A DNA stretch of 64,000 nt, taken from the NCBI RefSeq assembly GCF_000003815.2, contig NC_049979.1, forward strand, positions 1,017,185 to 1,081,184. Direction: 5' to 3'. This document shows, in pieces, positions 55,345 through 64,000 of this stretch; the stretch's first letter is position 1, and the number at the start of each line of letters is the position of its first letter. This stretch comes from Branchiostoma floridae (taxonomy: Eukaryota > Chordata > Leptocardii > Amphioxiformes > Branchiostomatidae). A program made the position numbers and the translations under genes. The notes below the pieces were generated by a model. The model was not told the DNA's origin and did no database searches. It saw nothing but the letters and a program-made list of their open reading frames with translations.

Positions 55345-55442
55345 TACTCTCCAAGCAGAGGTTGTTGGGAAAGTTGTGATCTTTTTATCATATGCCGTGT
55401 TTTTCGTCCGCCCTCCCTTACAACATCTGCTTGGAGAGTACT
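55345..55442. mobile_element. Short CTCCAAGCAG-type MITE, about 98 bp
   Basis: TACTCTCCAAGCAGAGGTTG at the left and CAACATCTGCTTGGAGAGTA at the right enclose only about 60 bp of unrelated sequence. It is an internally deleted member of the A/C group. Confidence 0.75.
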
Positions 55443-55478
55443 TAGGCCGGAGGGAGGAAGGGAAAAAAGCCGAGAAAC

Positions 55479-55646
55479 TAATCTCCAAGCAGATCCTACC
55501 GTAGCATAAGATAGTATCAAAAGCTGGCAGGGGAGTGAAGCCGGCCTAGGAGTGTGTTTCGCTATGGCAAATATAGACTGACTAGACTACACTTCTTGGC
55601 CAGTTTGGTACTATCTTTTGCCATTGTAGGGTCTGCTTGGAGTTTA
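55479..55646. mobile_element. MITE family B, full length, perfect 9-bp TSD
   Basis: Left end TAATCTCCAAGCAGATCC, right end GGGTCTGCTTGGAGTTTA. The flank CCGAGAAAC is identical at 55470-55478 and 55647-55655. This copy shows that family B shares the 9-bp duplication of families A and D. Confidence 0.92.
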
Positions 55647-55859
55647 CCGAGAAACTGGAAGCGGCTGAGAAACGTAACCCTGGTACAAGTACTTCATCTA
55701 GCTCATGATGGCAACATGACGAAAATAGACTTGCGTTTTGGCAAATGTAGCCAGTGTTACATCATCATCAATCACTGGGTTCTGTTACAAGGTCGTACGA
55801 TAAACGATAAACGTCACAAAGTGTAACATCTAGTGAATATGCATCCATTGTACTTTATC

Positions 55860-55938
55860 ATCTTCAAGCAGATGCATGGCGAATAGAAACACGTACAAAC
55901 AAGCCAGAGTTACACATACATTGTATCTGCTTTGAGAT
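55860..55938. mobile_element. Very short CTTCAAGCAGATG-type remnant
   Basis: ATCTTCAAGCAGATGCA and TGTATCTGCTTTGAGATTA enclose about 50 bp. It is another deleted member of the group. Confidence 0.55.
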
Positions 55939-56227
55939 TACATCCCTAGTCAAGTTTTTGAGAAAGAATGAGTGACCAGTTCAATACCCCAAACCATGGA
56001 CTATGCCCTTGCCTATTAGAACACGGCGAAAATTTGCATCCCCAAGGGCTCGCCACCTTGACCACATTTCAGCATTTCACCACCCAAAGGGTGAAGACTC
56101 TGCAATGAAGCGTCATCAAACCTGCGGCTGGTTGTGACCAATCAAGTTCAAACCGTTTGTTTCTGGTGCTTCTCTAGTTAGCAGCTCATTAGCGCGCACT
56201 AGGGGGCGGGACAGATCCACCGCCCGG

Positions 56228-56633
56228 GCTAGCCCCCTTCACAGGCTTCTGATAATCTCCAAGCAGATCCTACGGTAGCATAAGATAGTATAAAAAGCTG
56301 GCAGAGGAGTGAAGCCGGCTTAGGAGTGAGTTTCGCTACCGGGGAAATGGACACCTCTTGACTGACTACACTCCTTGGCCAGTTTGGTACTATCTTATGC
56401 CATTGTAGGATCTGCTTGGAGATTAGCTTCTGAGGCACTGATTCGAGAGTTTCTAGATGGGTTAAAGTTGACTCTATGCTTGGAAAGGAAGTTTTGCCGC
56501 AACCAGGTGAGTGCGACAAAACTTCCTTTCCCAGCACAGAGAAGCTTAATCCATGTTGAACATCTCGAATCAGTTCTTCCCAAAAAAACTAAAAACTCCG
56601 CCACAGCCCCAGAAGCCTGCGAAGGAGGCCAGC
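56228..56633. mobile_element. MITE family G, interrupted by a family B insertion
   Basis: Left end TAGCCCCCTTCACAGGCTTC (56230), right end GAAGCCTGCGAAGGAGGCCA. Inner arms GGAAAGGAAGTTTTG and CAAAACTTCCTTTCC flank the core near 56500. Removing the family B element at 56253-56425 joins GGCTTCTGA to GGCACTGATTCGAGAG, restoring a continuous left arm that opposes CTCGAATCAGT on the right. Confidence 0.78.
56253..56425. mobile_element. MITE family B, full length, nested in family G
   Basis: Left end TAATCTCCAAGCAGATCC, right end GGATCTGCTTGGAGATTA. The flank GCTTCTGA is duplicated exactly at 56245-56252 and 56426-56433 (8 bp; the ninth base outside is G versus A). The host sequence is the left arm of a family G element, so B was mobile after G. 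Confidence 0.92.
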
Positions 56634-56677
56634 CAAGGCGGGGGCGAGAACAACTTCCCTCTCCGCTCAGTTTGATC

Positions 56678-56838
56678 TTACCACCAAGCAGATGTAAGGA
56701 TCAGGCCGGCTCCTTTTCAGTGTTATACGTTTTTGCAACATTGAGTACTTTGGAGGTAGACCGATGAAGTGCAATACTAGTAGAAAATGGTACTAAACGT
56801 TGCAAGAACACGAGCATCCCCACATCTGCTTGAAGATA
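56678..56838. mobile_element. MITE family C copy
   Basis: ACCAAGCAGATGTAAGGATC at the left, ATCCCCACATCTGCTTGAAG at the right, and GCAACATTGAGTACTTTGG against CCAAACGTTGCAAG-type arms in between. Confidence 0.68.
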
Positions 56839-57330
56839 ACATTTCTGTCCGAAAAAACAAACAACAGGCAGCAAACAGGAGTGAAAACTGGGTCTGTCTG
56901 ATTCTGTTTGACACATCAAAGTGGAAGAACACCGTCTGGAGTGCCTGGGTCAGATTTTGGTCCGAACGATATCTCGCCTCTGCGCCTGGGACGTGTTAGG
57001 GTAACGAGACCGCGAACCGGGTCTTTATTGGGGCTAAGGCGGGGTACGGTAATCCCGATAACAGATCACTCAATCAATTACTGGTTATTAGTTTACAAGA
57101 TATGATACATATAGAATACAATTGCAACATGGTGTATTCCGTATCACCCGAGGTACCAGCCCGACCGAGGGCAGGATCGCCCGAAGGCCGTTCAGTCTGA
57201 CATCTAGAGATCTTTCTACCCTCTCAAATAACCTCAAGATATTAAAGCAAAAACAAAACCCGTCCCAGAAACCTGCTTTGCTAGCGGAAGGTAGTATGTA
57301 TCGACAGGGCATCGAGTAGCCTGAGAAGGA

Positions 57331-57382
57331 TAGCCTCTACCAGGCTCCACAGGTCGCTGGGGAAATAGTAGAAATAGCCAAT
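57331..57382. mobile_element. MITE family D left end
   Basis: TAGCCTCTACCAGGCTCCAC, AGGTCGCTGGGGAAATAGTA and GAAATAGCCAATAAG. No right end was found, so the copy is truncated. Confidence 0.65.
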
Positions 57383-57981
57383 AAGTTATTTACATTCCTA
57401 TGTCTGAATACTACATATTTCACGAACGATACTCGATAGCATTAGTAGATGTGACTATACCTTTAGTTCCAACAGTCTCATAATGCTAAGATAGGTAAAT
57501 ACATAAAAGATTATTTTGTGATTAGAAAAGATAATGACACTCATGTTTGTATGGAGTTTTTTTAAATTATCCTATATTGTTTAGTTAGTAGAGTTTTATG
57601 CTTTTTCCTGTAGTTTTTTGTTGACCATACAAAAGCCATAGTACTTTCTGTCGTGCCAATATAGCTTACATTTAAACAACAAAGCGATTATAACAGGTTT
57701 TACAGTACGGTAGGTGCCCGCATTTAGCGCAGAAACATCGCCAGTCATTCGGTACTCACACGGGAAGGCACAACCTGGGAATTAACTGTGAACCACTTAG
57801 GCACAGGTTGTAAATAGCGACTGATATGACACTGGGAAGCGTCAAGCATATGTCAACTTCGTTCGCCCGATTATACCGCAAAAATTCACATTGTACCATA
57901 ACCTCGTCCTTGATCCTTTCTACCAGGACGTGCCGAGTCTTTGCTCTGAAGTTGCTTAAGACCATGTGACATATAGCCGAC

Positions 57982-58173
57982 CATGACCTTCCAACCCTCT
58001 CCTGACCATGACCCATGACCTCCCGACCCTCTCCTGACCATGACCCATGACCTCCCGACCCTCTCCTGACCATGACCCATGACCTCCCGACCCTCTCCTG
58101 ACCATGACCCATGACCTTCCGACCCTCTCCTGACCATGACCCATGACCTCCCGACCCTCTCCTGACCATGGCT
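57982..58173. repeat. 32-bp minisatellite, six units
   Basis: Units opening CATGACC start at 57982, 58014, 58046, 58078, 58110 and 58142 with exact 32-bp spacing. Most contain TCCCGACCCTCTCCTGACC. As at 28.27 kb, the unit length is not a multiple of three, so all minus-strand frames read the same periodic Gly/Arg-rich peptide. Confidence 0.95.
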
Positions 58174-58476
58174 GGGACATAGTCTTGAGCAGGGTCATCT
58201 GTGGTATATTCTCTACCAGACTGACTACGTTCGCTATTATAGGGAGAATAATTTGCCTGGGGAGTTTTACTAACAGAGGATATCATAAAGCGTGGACTGA
58301 CTCCGCTGGCCAATCTCCCGATTTTTTTTGCCGAAATCTACGATCCCCGTATCCCCATCGGAAGGCCTGGTGGAGGCTAAATGGTCGGGAGTCGGGCTAA
58401 GATTCTCTGCTGCCAGTAGAGAGAGTTTGTGCGCTGATCACTCCCTCTCCCGGCATTGGAGGATCCTAGCTCATGT

Positions 58477-58563
58477 TAGCCTCGATACCAGCCTCCAGCC
58501 CGATCTCAAAAATATCCACACGATAGATATTTTTGAGATCGGGCTGGGGTCTGGTATCTGGTA
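58477..58563. mobile_element. 87-bp palindromic MITE with perfect 9-bp TSD
   Basis: Left end TAGCCTCGATACCAGCCTCC, right end GGGGTCTGGTATCTGGTA. The arms AGCCCGATCTCAAAAATAT and ATATTTTTGAGATCGGGCT are perfect complements around a 12-nt loop. The flank AGCTCATGT is identical at 58468-58476 and 58564-58572. It is a further TAGCCTC-type family with the same duplication length. Confidence 0.9.
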
Positions 58564-59228
58564 AGCTCATGTTGAAAGTCGCCAATCAGTGACCCCCCCC
58601 CCCCCAAAAAAAAAGAAATAAAAGCTAGCAGTACTAGCTAGGCCACTATAAGAAATGACTACCTTACAGCATGTCCGAGCTAGGGACGTATGCTTGAGTA
58701 ACACTGGCAAATTCACTTTCCCCGTGTGCTTAACTTAGACAAACCTTCTATAGCAATCACAGCAGCACCACGCCTTGCAGAAAACATTTCACGACAAGGC
58801 GTCTTCGCCAATCATGTTCCTTCCTCTTCAGGGACCCCCCAAGACGCTGACAGGTGAAGGCCGGAGGTGATGATGTCTCACGGATAACATATCTTCTCCG
58901 CCGTCTGGAAGGTTTAGGTCTAACGTCTTAGACAACTCCAGGGCCTTCAGACGTCAAGCCAACAAATATGTGATTCTTGTAACGCATGTTCTTGTTATAG
59001 CTTCTCAATTTAAAAGGTAATGGGATGACTTTTAAAGCCAATTTGCTCGGGTCGTTTCCCTATGTCACCCTATCGATGTCAAGAGAACGAATTTGCATCA
59101 TTTGTGGTGTTGAATGAACATGTTGGAAAGGAGATCTGAGATCGATAGGGGTGTGTAGCCTGATTAAATCGCGCTTATAGCGGCTAGCCCAAAATGGTGC
59201 CAGTTACACCCCCGGACAGTAAGCTAGT

Positions 59229-59438
59229 TTAGCCTCCATAGCACGCTCTCTGAAGCCCTTTCCCGTCTTTATTGGTTCATAATACACTTTTACTGACCAT
59301 TTCGTTTTGTACTGGGTCGCTTGTCCATTGGCCCCATAGGACAAGCGACCAAGTACAAAAAGAAATGGCCAGTAGAAGTGTATTTAGAGCCATAAAAAGA
59401 CAGAAAAAGGCCTCAGAGAGCCTGATATGGAGGCTAAA
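59229..59438. mobile_element. MITE family F, full length
   Basis: Left end TTAGCCTCCATAGCACGCTC, right end GAGCCTGATATGGAGGCTAA. The inner arms GTACTGGGTCGCTTGTCC and GGACAAGCGACCAAGTAC meet around a 15-nt loop. The central half is an almost perfect hairpin. No clear target duplication. Confidence 0.8.
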
Positions 59439-60296
59439 ATTATTTGGTGTGTATCTATCAGTAGCGTTGAAAATAAGAGGACTTTGGTGCTTCGTAGATG
59501 CCGGAAAGATGAAACAATGACGCAAATATGCTAAGAAGTACATGTAAAAGTCACTGACAAGTGACATGGAGATCTTACTATTGTACCTATAAACTTTCAG
59601 TCTTGCTGCCATAAATTGATCCAAACCCTTAATATACACCATCCACGGCACGCGTGCGCTCCAACACTTCAGGGCAAATGGCGGGGGATCCAAAGGACCC
59701 GTTTAAAGATCCAAGGCCACTATGTGCGGATATTAGAAAATAATTGGAGTGCGAATATATAAAGATATACCGGTATGTACACTACGGGGTAAGCCGTACG
59801 CTGCAGAAATGTAGAGTTGAAGAGAAAACGCTGACTTACTCGAAATTTCAGACGCTAATCATAACGTCATAACGATATCGCTTCATGTTAAATACTTTGG
59901 TTACGCTTCATGTAAAGTTTTCCTCCTGACACGGCGTCTGACCTGCGGTTTGCTACAAGGTTGTTTCAAGATCAAGTTCACCTTTATACAGTCTTGATAT
60001 CAACCGTGGTATCCTCAAGTGATGAGATGTTTTAGCCCCGCTACGAGCGTTGACTTGACTTGGGTTCAAGCATGTATATACATATGCATGTTAAGTTAAA
60101 ACTGATCAAACTGAACTCATCCTAAGAGGCATATGACAGCACAGAAAGCAAGCAAAGTAAGACTGACATTATTATGGATGAACTTCATTGCTCGACAATT
60201 ATACAGTATTGCAACGTATGACAACAACTACTAAACTACATACAGATACAGAACAACAAAATACAGTATCATCAAGAGCATTATAAGGGTTACAGC

Positions 60297-60384
60297 TACT
60301 CTCCAAGCAGAGGTTAGGCTCCGGCTGTTTTTTAACGTTTTTTTAGTCGTTTTTATCGGGCTTTCTATTTTGTCATTTTTTCTC
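60297..60384. mobile_element. MITE family A left arm, cut by assembly gap
   Basis: TACTCTCCAAGCAGAGG, TTAGGCTCCGGCTGTTTTTT and TTTTATCGGGCTTTCTATTT match the 47204 copy closely. The right arm is presumably inside the gap. Confidence 0.85.
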
Positions 60385-60972
60385 NNNNNNNNNNNNNNNN
60401 NNNNNNNNNNNNNNNNNNNNNNNNNNNNNNNNNNNNNNNNNNNNNNNNNNNNNNNNNNNNNNNNNNNNNNNNNNNNNNNNNNNNNNNNNNNNNNNNNNNN
60501 NNNNNNNNNNNNNNNNNNNNNNNNNNNNNNNNNNNNNNNNNNNNNNNNNNNNNNNNNNNNNNNNNNNNNNNNNNNNNNNNNNNNNNNNNNNNNNNNNNNN
60601 NNNNNNNNNNNNNNNNNNNNNNNNNNNNNNNNNNNNNNNNNNNNNNNNNNNNNNNNNNNNNNNNNNNNNNNNNNNNNNNNNNNNNNNNNNNNNNNNNNNN
60701 NNNNNNNNNNNNNNNNNNNNNNNNNNNNNNNNNNNNNNNNNNNNNNNNNNNNNNNNNNNNNNNNNNNNNNNNNNNNNNNNNNNNNNNNNNNNNNNNNNNN
60801 NNNNNNNNNNNNNNNNNNNNNNNNNNNNNNNNNNNNNNNNNNNNNNNNNNNNNNNNNNNNNNNNNNNNNNNNNNNNNNNNNNNNNNNNNNNNNNNNNNNN
60901 NNNNNNNNNNNNNNNNNNNNNNNNNNNNNNNNNNNNNNNNNNNNNNNNNNNNNNNNNNNNNNNNNNNNNNNN
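60385..60972. other. Assembly gap (588 N)
   Basis: Undetermined bases starting inside a family A element. Confidence 1.
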
Positions 60973-61424
60973 GGGGTGAGTTCCCGAGACAGCTGCAGGT
61001 GTCAGGAAGTTGTTCTTGTGTATCCGAAGGGACGGGAACAGGACGGACTGTCTGTCTTCCGAGACCACCAAGCACGTTTTCCTGCCACGAGATGTCTAAA
61101 CGTCTTAGGCTCTTTCTTTTCTGGCATCATTCATAGCCTCATTCACAAACTTCTAGCGGCAGCACTGGCTGATTCGCGATGTCAGCACAGAGTCTGCCTT
61201 TCTCGGTTTTGGTGAATCTTAGCCCATGTTGACAATTTCAAATCGGCGCCCCCCCCCCCCCCAAAAAAAAATTCAAAAAGTTTGCGAAGGAAGATAAACA
61301 GACAATCACCCGGACTCAAGGAAGAATAGTGACATAGGTCACTAATAGAGATTTGTATATTAAACCAAACCAAAACCAAACGTGCTTTAAACTTTCCTCT
61401 CCATTTTACATCGATGAAGGTTTA

Positions 61425-61690
61425 ATAAACATCCAGGTAATGAGAGAAGCTATAGATGTTCAAGCAACTGGATAGACTTTGTAAACGTCGTTTCTCTTGT
61501 TTTAGGAACGCCGAAGTCTCTTAGGCTGATAACAAGCTTAATCATAAGCTAATCCCCAAGTAGATGCCACCGTTACATGGTCTTACATTTCCATCAGCTG
61601 CCCTTCTCACAGAAAACAGTGAAGTTCAAAGTAATTGGATACAACTTGTAAATGGTCAGACGTTTCAGATACTGAGATAGCATCAACTAC
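61425..61690 (+). repeat. Dispersed repeat family H, two fragments
   Basis: AAACATCCAGGTAATGAGAG and CAAGCAACTGGATAGAC (61428-61478), then GTAATTGGATACAACTTGTA and AATGGTCAGACGTTTCAGAT (61630-61672). A third fragment, CTGAAACGTCTGTCCGTTTC, lies reversed at 61977. Confidence 0.58.
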
Positions 61691-61718
61691 TAGTATCTTT
61701 CATCAGCGACTAGACTTA

Positions 61719-61942
61719 TACCCCTGTCACATTAACCACGATCTTCGGGCGTATCGATGGAAGATCGGCCATATTTAAGATCGCGCATTTTTCACCTGAA
61801 AACCGTCCCTGTCACATAAAAGCCATACTTTGTACCTTGTAGAACTAGTTGTTGTGCAATTATTATTATAAGCGAGGCTCGAGCGATTGCCGTAGAATCT
61901 TCGCCCGATTGATTTTCGCCAAATGTGACAAAAAGGGGTGTA
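61719..61942. mobile_element. MITE with ACCCCTGTCACATT ends, carrying a nested non-LTR tail
   Basis: ACCCCTGTCACATTAACC and GATCTTCGGGCG on the left oppose CGCCCGATTG and AAATGTGACAAAAAGGGGT on the right. At 61824-61870 the interior holds GCCATACTTTGTACCTTG and AGTTGTTGTGCAATTATTA, the same 3' tail found at 5601-5652, so a short retrotransposed tail landed inside this element. Confidence 0.7.
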
Positions 61943-62897
61943 ACGAGGGTCGCTGACAAAAGGTGGTGGATGCTCTCTGAAACGTCTGTCCGTTTCAATT
62001 AGGGGGGGACATTAGTACAAACTTTTTGAAATACGCATTTTAAAATATGTAGATGATCTATATAAACACAGAAATCACAAAAATTAGGCAATTGTAAAAC
62101 TCTAACCCCCCTGTACATACCCCTTGAAGTTTGGATACCCCCCTCGCCATGTACTTGTGTGACGTTGCTAAGGTCTGCAAGCCCTGACTGCATTACTTCA
62201 GTTCTTTTTGCAGATTTTGTGTAATTAAATGATGCATTACACTCCAAGATACCTTTCTATCAGGTTTTGGCTTAATATTCTTGGTTGCCATGGCAACAAG
62301 GCAGCAAGTATTGGGGCGAATTTCCATTATTTGGCCAAAAACAGGGAAATTATGGTAGGGCAGTAATTTGACAAGTGCTGAGAATAACAAAGAGTACCCA
62401 AATCAACTACAGAGTGTCTTTAGCTTCACAAGAATAGTGGTAAAATTTTCAGAAACTCGATGCCAAGGAATTGGGCAACTTCAAAAAGAAATATTGTTTC
62501 AAGGTTACAAAAACGCAGTTTTTTTGCCAAGCTTAAAACCAGTGTTTTTGTATATGTGTCGAGAAGTATGGACAGAAAAGCAACAGTTGACTGTTCTCTC
62601 TACTACTAAGCTCTTTTGTACATGTAAATACTATATCCAAGACTCGAAATACTTTTTCTGCATACCTGCACTGTTGCAGGTAACATTGAAAATAGCCTGC
62701 ACCAGACAAATTTTACCTGTACCACTCTGAATTTTGGAAGTATATATCATACTAAAATTGTTCAGGAACCATTGCTATTTTTTCTTTTTTACATAATATT
62801 ACTTAATATATGTGGTAGTGGTAACATTCAATGCAGCTAATAACAATCCACGTACACCTACATCATATAACGTTTATGTATAAAAACCTAGTATTTG

Positions 62898-63178
62898 GGA
62901 CCAGTGCGTGTTAGGTGCAGGTAGACATCAAAAATACCTGCACAGCTCCAATTTTACCTGCATTACCCTGTATATACCCATTACATGGACCAGTGCAGGT
63001 TAGCCGGTGCAGGTAGACACCAGAAATACCTGCACAGCTCCAATTTTACCTGCACTAACCTGTATATACTCAGTACATGGACCAGTGCAGGTTAGGTGCA
63101 GGTAGACACCAGAAATACCTGCACAGCTCCAATTTTACCTGCACTACCCTGCATAAGCAGGTAGTATTTCGAGCCCTG
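62898..63178 (+). repeat. Three tandem units (89-92 bp) of the CACAGCTCCAATTTTACC repeat
   Basis: Units start at 62898, 62987 and 63079, each with GGACCAGTGC, a GTGCAGGTAGACACCAGAAA or close form, TACCTGCACAGCTCCAATTT and TACCTGCAC. The array ends in GTATTTCGAGCCCTGA. A degenerate earlier unit is at 62660-62730, and a single copy is at 44140. No coding function is supported. Confidence 0.88.
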
Positions 63179-63852
63179 ATATCTGTCATTGCAAGCAAGA
63201 TGCCTGCGATACTGAATTTCAACAATGTTTTATTGGTACATCTATTTACAACGGAATCAAAAGAACCATAGTCAAATTTATACTCATTGATGGTGTCAAT
63301 GGCGTGTAACATTGTTCAAGTACAATTTTAGGTTGACTGCAGATGGAGTTTTCGTGTTATCGGTAGTGACAGTGCTCAGTGTTCTTGAGTTGGGCCAGCT
63401 TTACACTTACAATATATCAACTTCTGCTGTTGATGTGAAAGATCCATGTTGGGTTTTCAGGGTTTGTAGTAGGTATTTGTCTCTCTTCCAATCAACAGCA
63501 ATGTTTGCAATCTCTTTCCCATTGAGTCCTTGCTTCTTAAGCTCCTCTTCATTTCTCTTCCAAGCTATCAGACTCTCTGGTATCCTGCCTCATTTGCTGA
63601 CTTCTCTACTGTACTGTCTAAATGATCCAGGTTCTCTTCTCTTTTTCAGTACCACTTCAGATTGGTAATTGTGGTTACCACTTGGACAATGGCACTACAG
63701 ACTTCTTATTGCCTTGTCTGTTAGAACATCTCCTTATAGATAAACCCAAAGGCTGCATCCTTTACCTCCAGCAACAGTGCTCGAAATACCCACTTGCACA
63801 CTTGAAAATGCATTTTGGTTGGCGCAACGTAAGTCGTAATTTAAATCCAGGA

Positions 63853-63952
63853 NNNNNNNNNNNNNNNNNNNNNNNNNNNNNNNNNNNNNNNNNNNNNNNN
63901 NNNNNNNNNNNNNNNNNNNNNNNNNNNNNNNNNNNNNNNNNNNNNNNNNNNN
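63853..63952. other. Assembly gap (100 N, unknown size)
   Basis: Exactly 100 N, a placeholder. Confidence 1.
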
Positions 63953-64000
63953 AGTCCATATTTGCATGGGAAATCATACATTTGGAGGGTCAGATATCCA

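Larger units (their letters stand above)
46694..64000. other. Repeat-rich DNA without a recognised gene
   Basis: Outside the listed elements the less repetitive stretches are about 49.7-50.2, 51.7-52.4, 53.1-53.6, 54.0-54.5, 57.4-57.9, 58.6-59.2, 59.5-60.3 and 63.2-63.85 kb. None has an exon I can name. The last stretch is AT-rich with a 118-codon plus-strand frame (63312-63668) that shows no domain. Confidence 0.5.

Noticed and set aside
57756-58313. 185-codon minus-strand Gly/Arg-rich repeat protein
   Set aside because: Explained by the 32-bp minisatellite; no start context, splice support or homology.
63312-63668. 118-codon plus-strand frame near the right end
   Set aside because: Hydrophobic and Ser/Leu-rich from pyrimidine-rich DNA; no domain or splice pattern.

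Overview
Organism. The window looks like nuclear DNA of a lancelet (Branchiostoma or a close relative). There are two grounds for this. The one recognisable cellular exon matches the N-terminus of the animal KIF26 kinesins. The rest is the dense mixture of short inverted-repeat transposons, tRNA-derived SINEs, non-LTR retrotransposon tails and minisatellites that I associate with amphioxus. The species is an inference; no rRNA, mitochondrial or other diagnostic marker is present. Six runs of N mark assembly gaps, three of them exactly 100 N (placeholder gaps of unknown size).

Layout. Positions 1-9742 read as the start of a very long first coding-region intron of a minus-strand KIF26-like gene. 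Its first coding exon lies at 9743-9976 (ATG at 9919-9917) under a GC/CpG-rich block reaching about 10.3 kb. The motor domain and the rest of the gene lie beyond the left edge. This intron holds few mobile elements: a hAT-type MITE at 2148, a 9-bp-TSD MITE at 3325, a Tigger-like MITE at 3544, the 3' end of a non-LTR retrotransposon at 4985-5579 and a second hAT-like MITE at 8349. From about 11.9 kb to 60 kb I see no convincing cellular exon. The DNA there is packed with MITEs, many nested in one another, plus tandem repeats (notably 24.56, 28.27, 43.43, 45.38, 47.67, 48.41, 50.97 and 57.98 kb). The last 3 kb is AT-rich with three tandem units of a repeat that also occurs at 44.1 kb.

How the parts relate. 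The main unifying pattern is that several MITE families which look different inside (called here A, B, C, D, F and G) have termini of the form TA-N-Y-CTC and, wherever the flanks are clean, a 9-bp target duplication. Six copies have a clear 9/9 duplication and others have 7/9 or 8/9. This points to one mobilising transposase, not encoded here. Two tandem arrays (45.38-45.63 and 48.41-48.53 kb) are built from the ends of these elements. A compact set of GC-rich hairpins with 3-nt loops lies at 36.65-36.77 kb; I cannot assign it to any known family.
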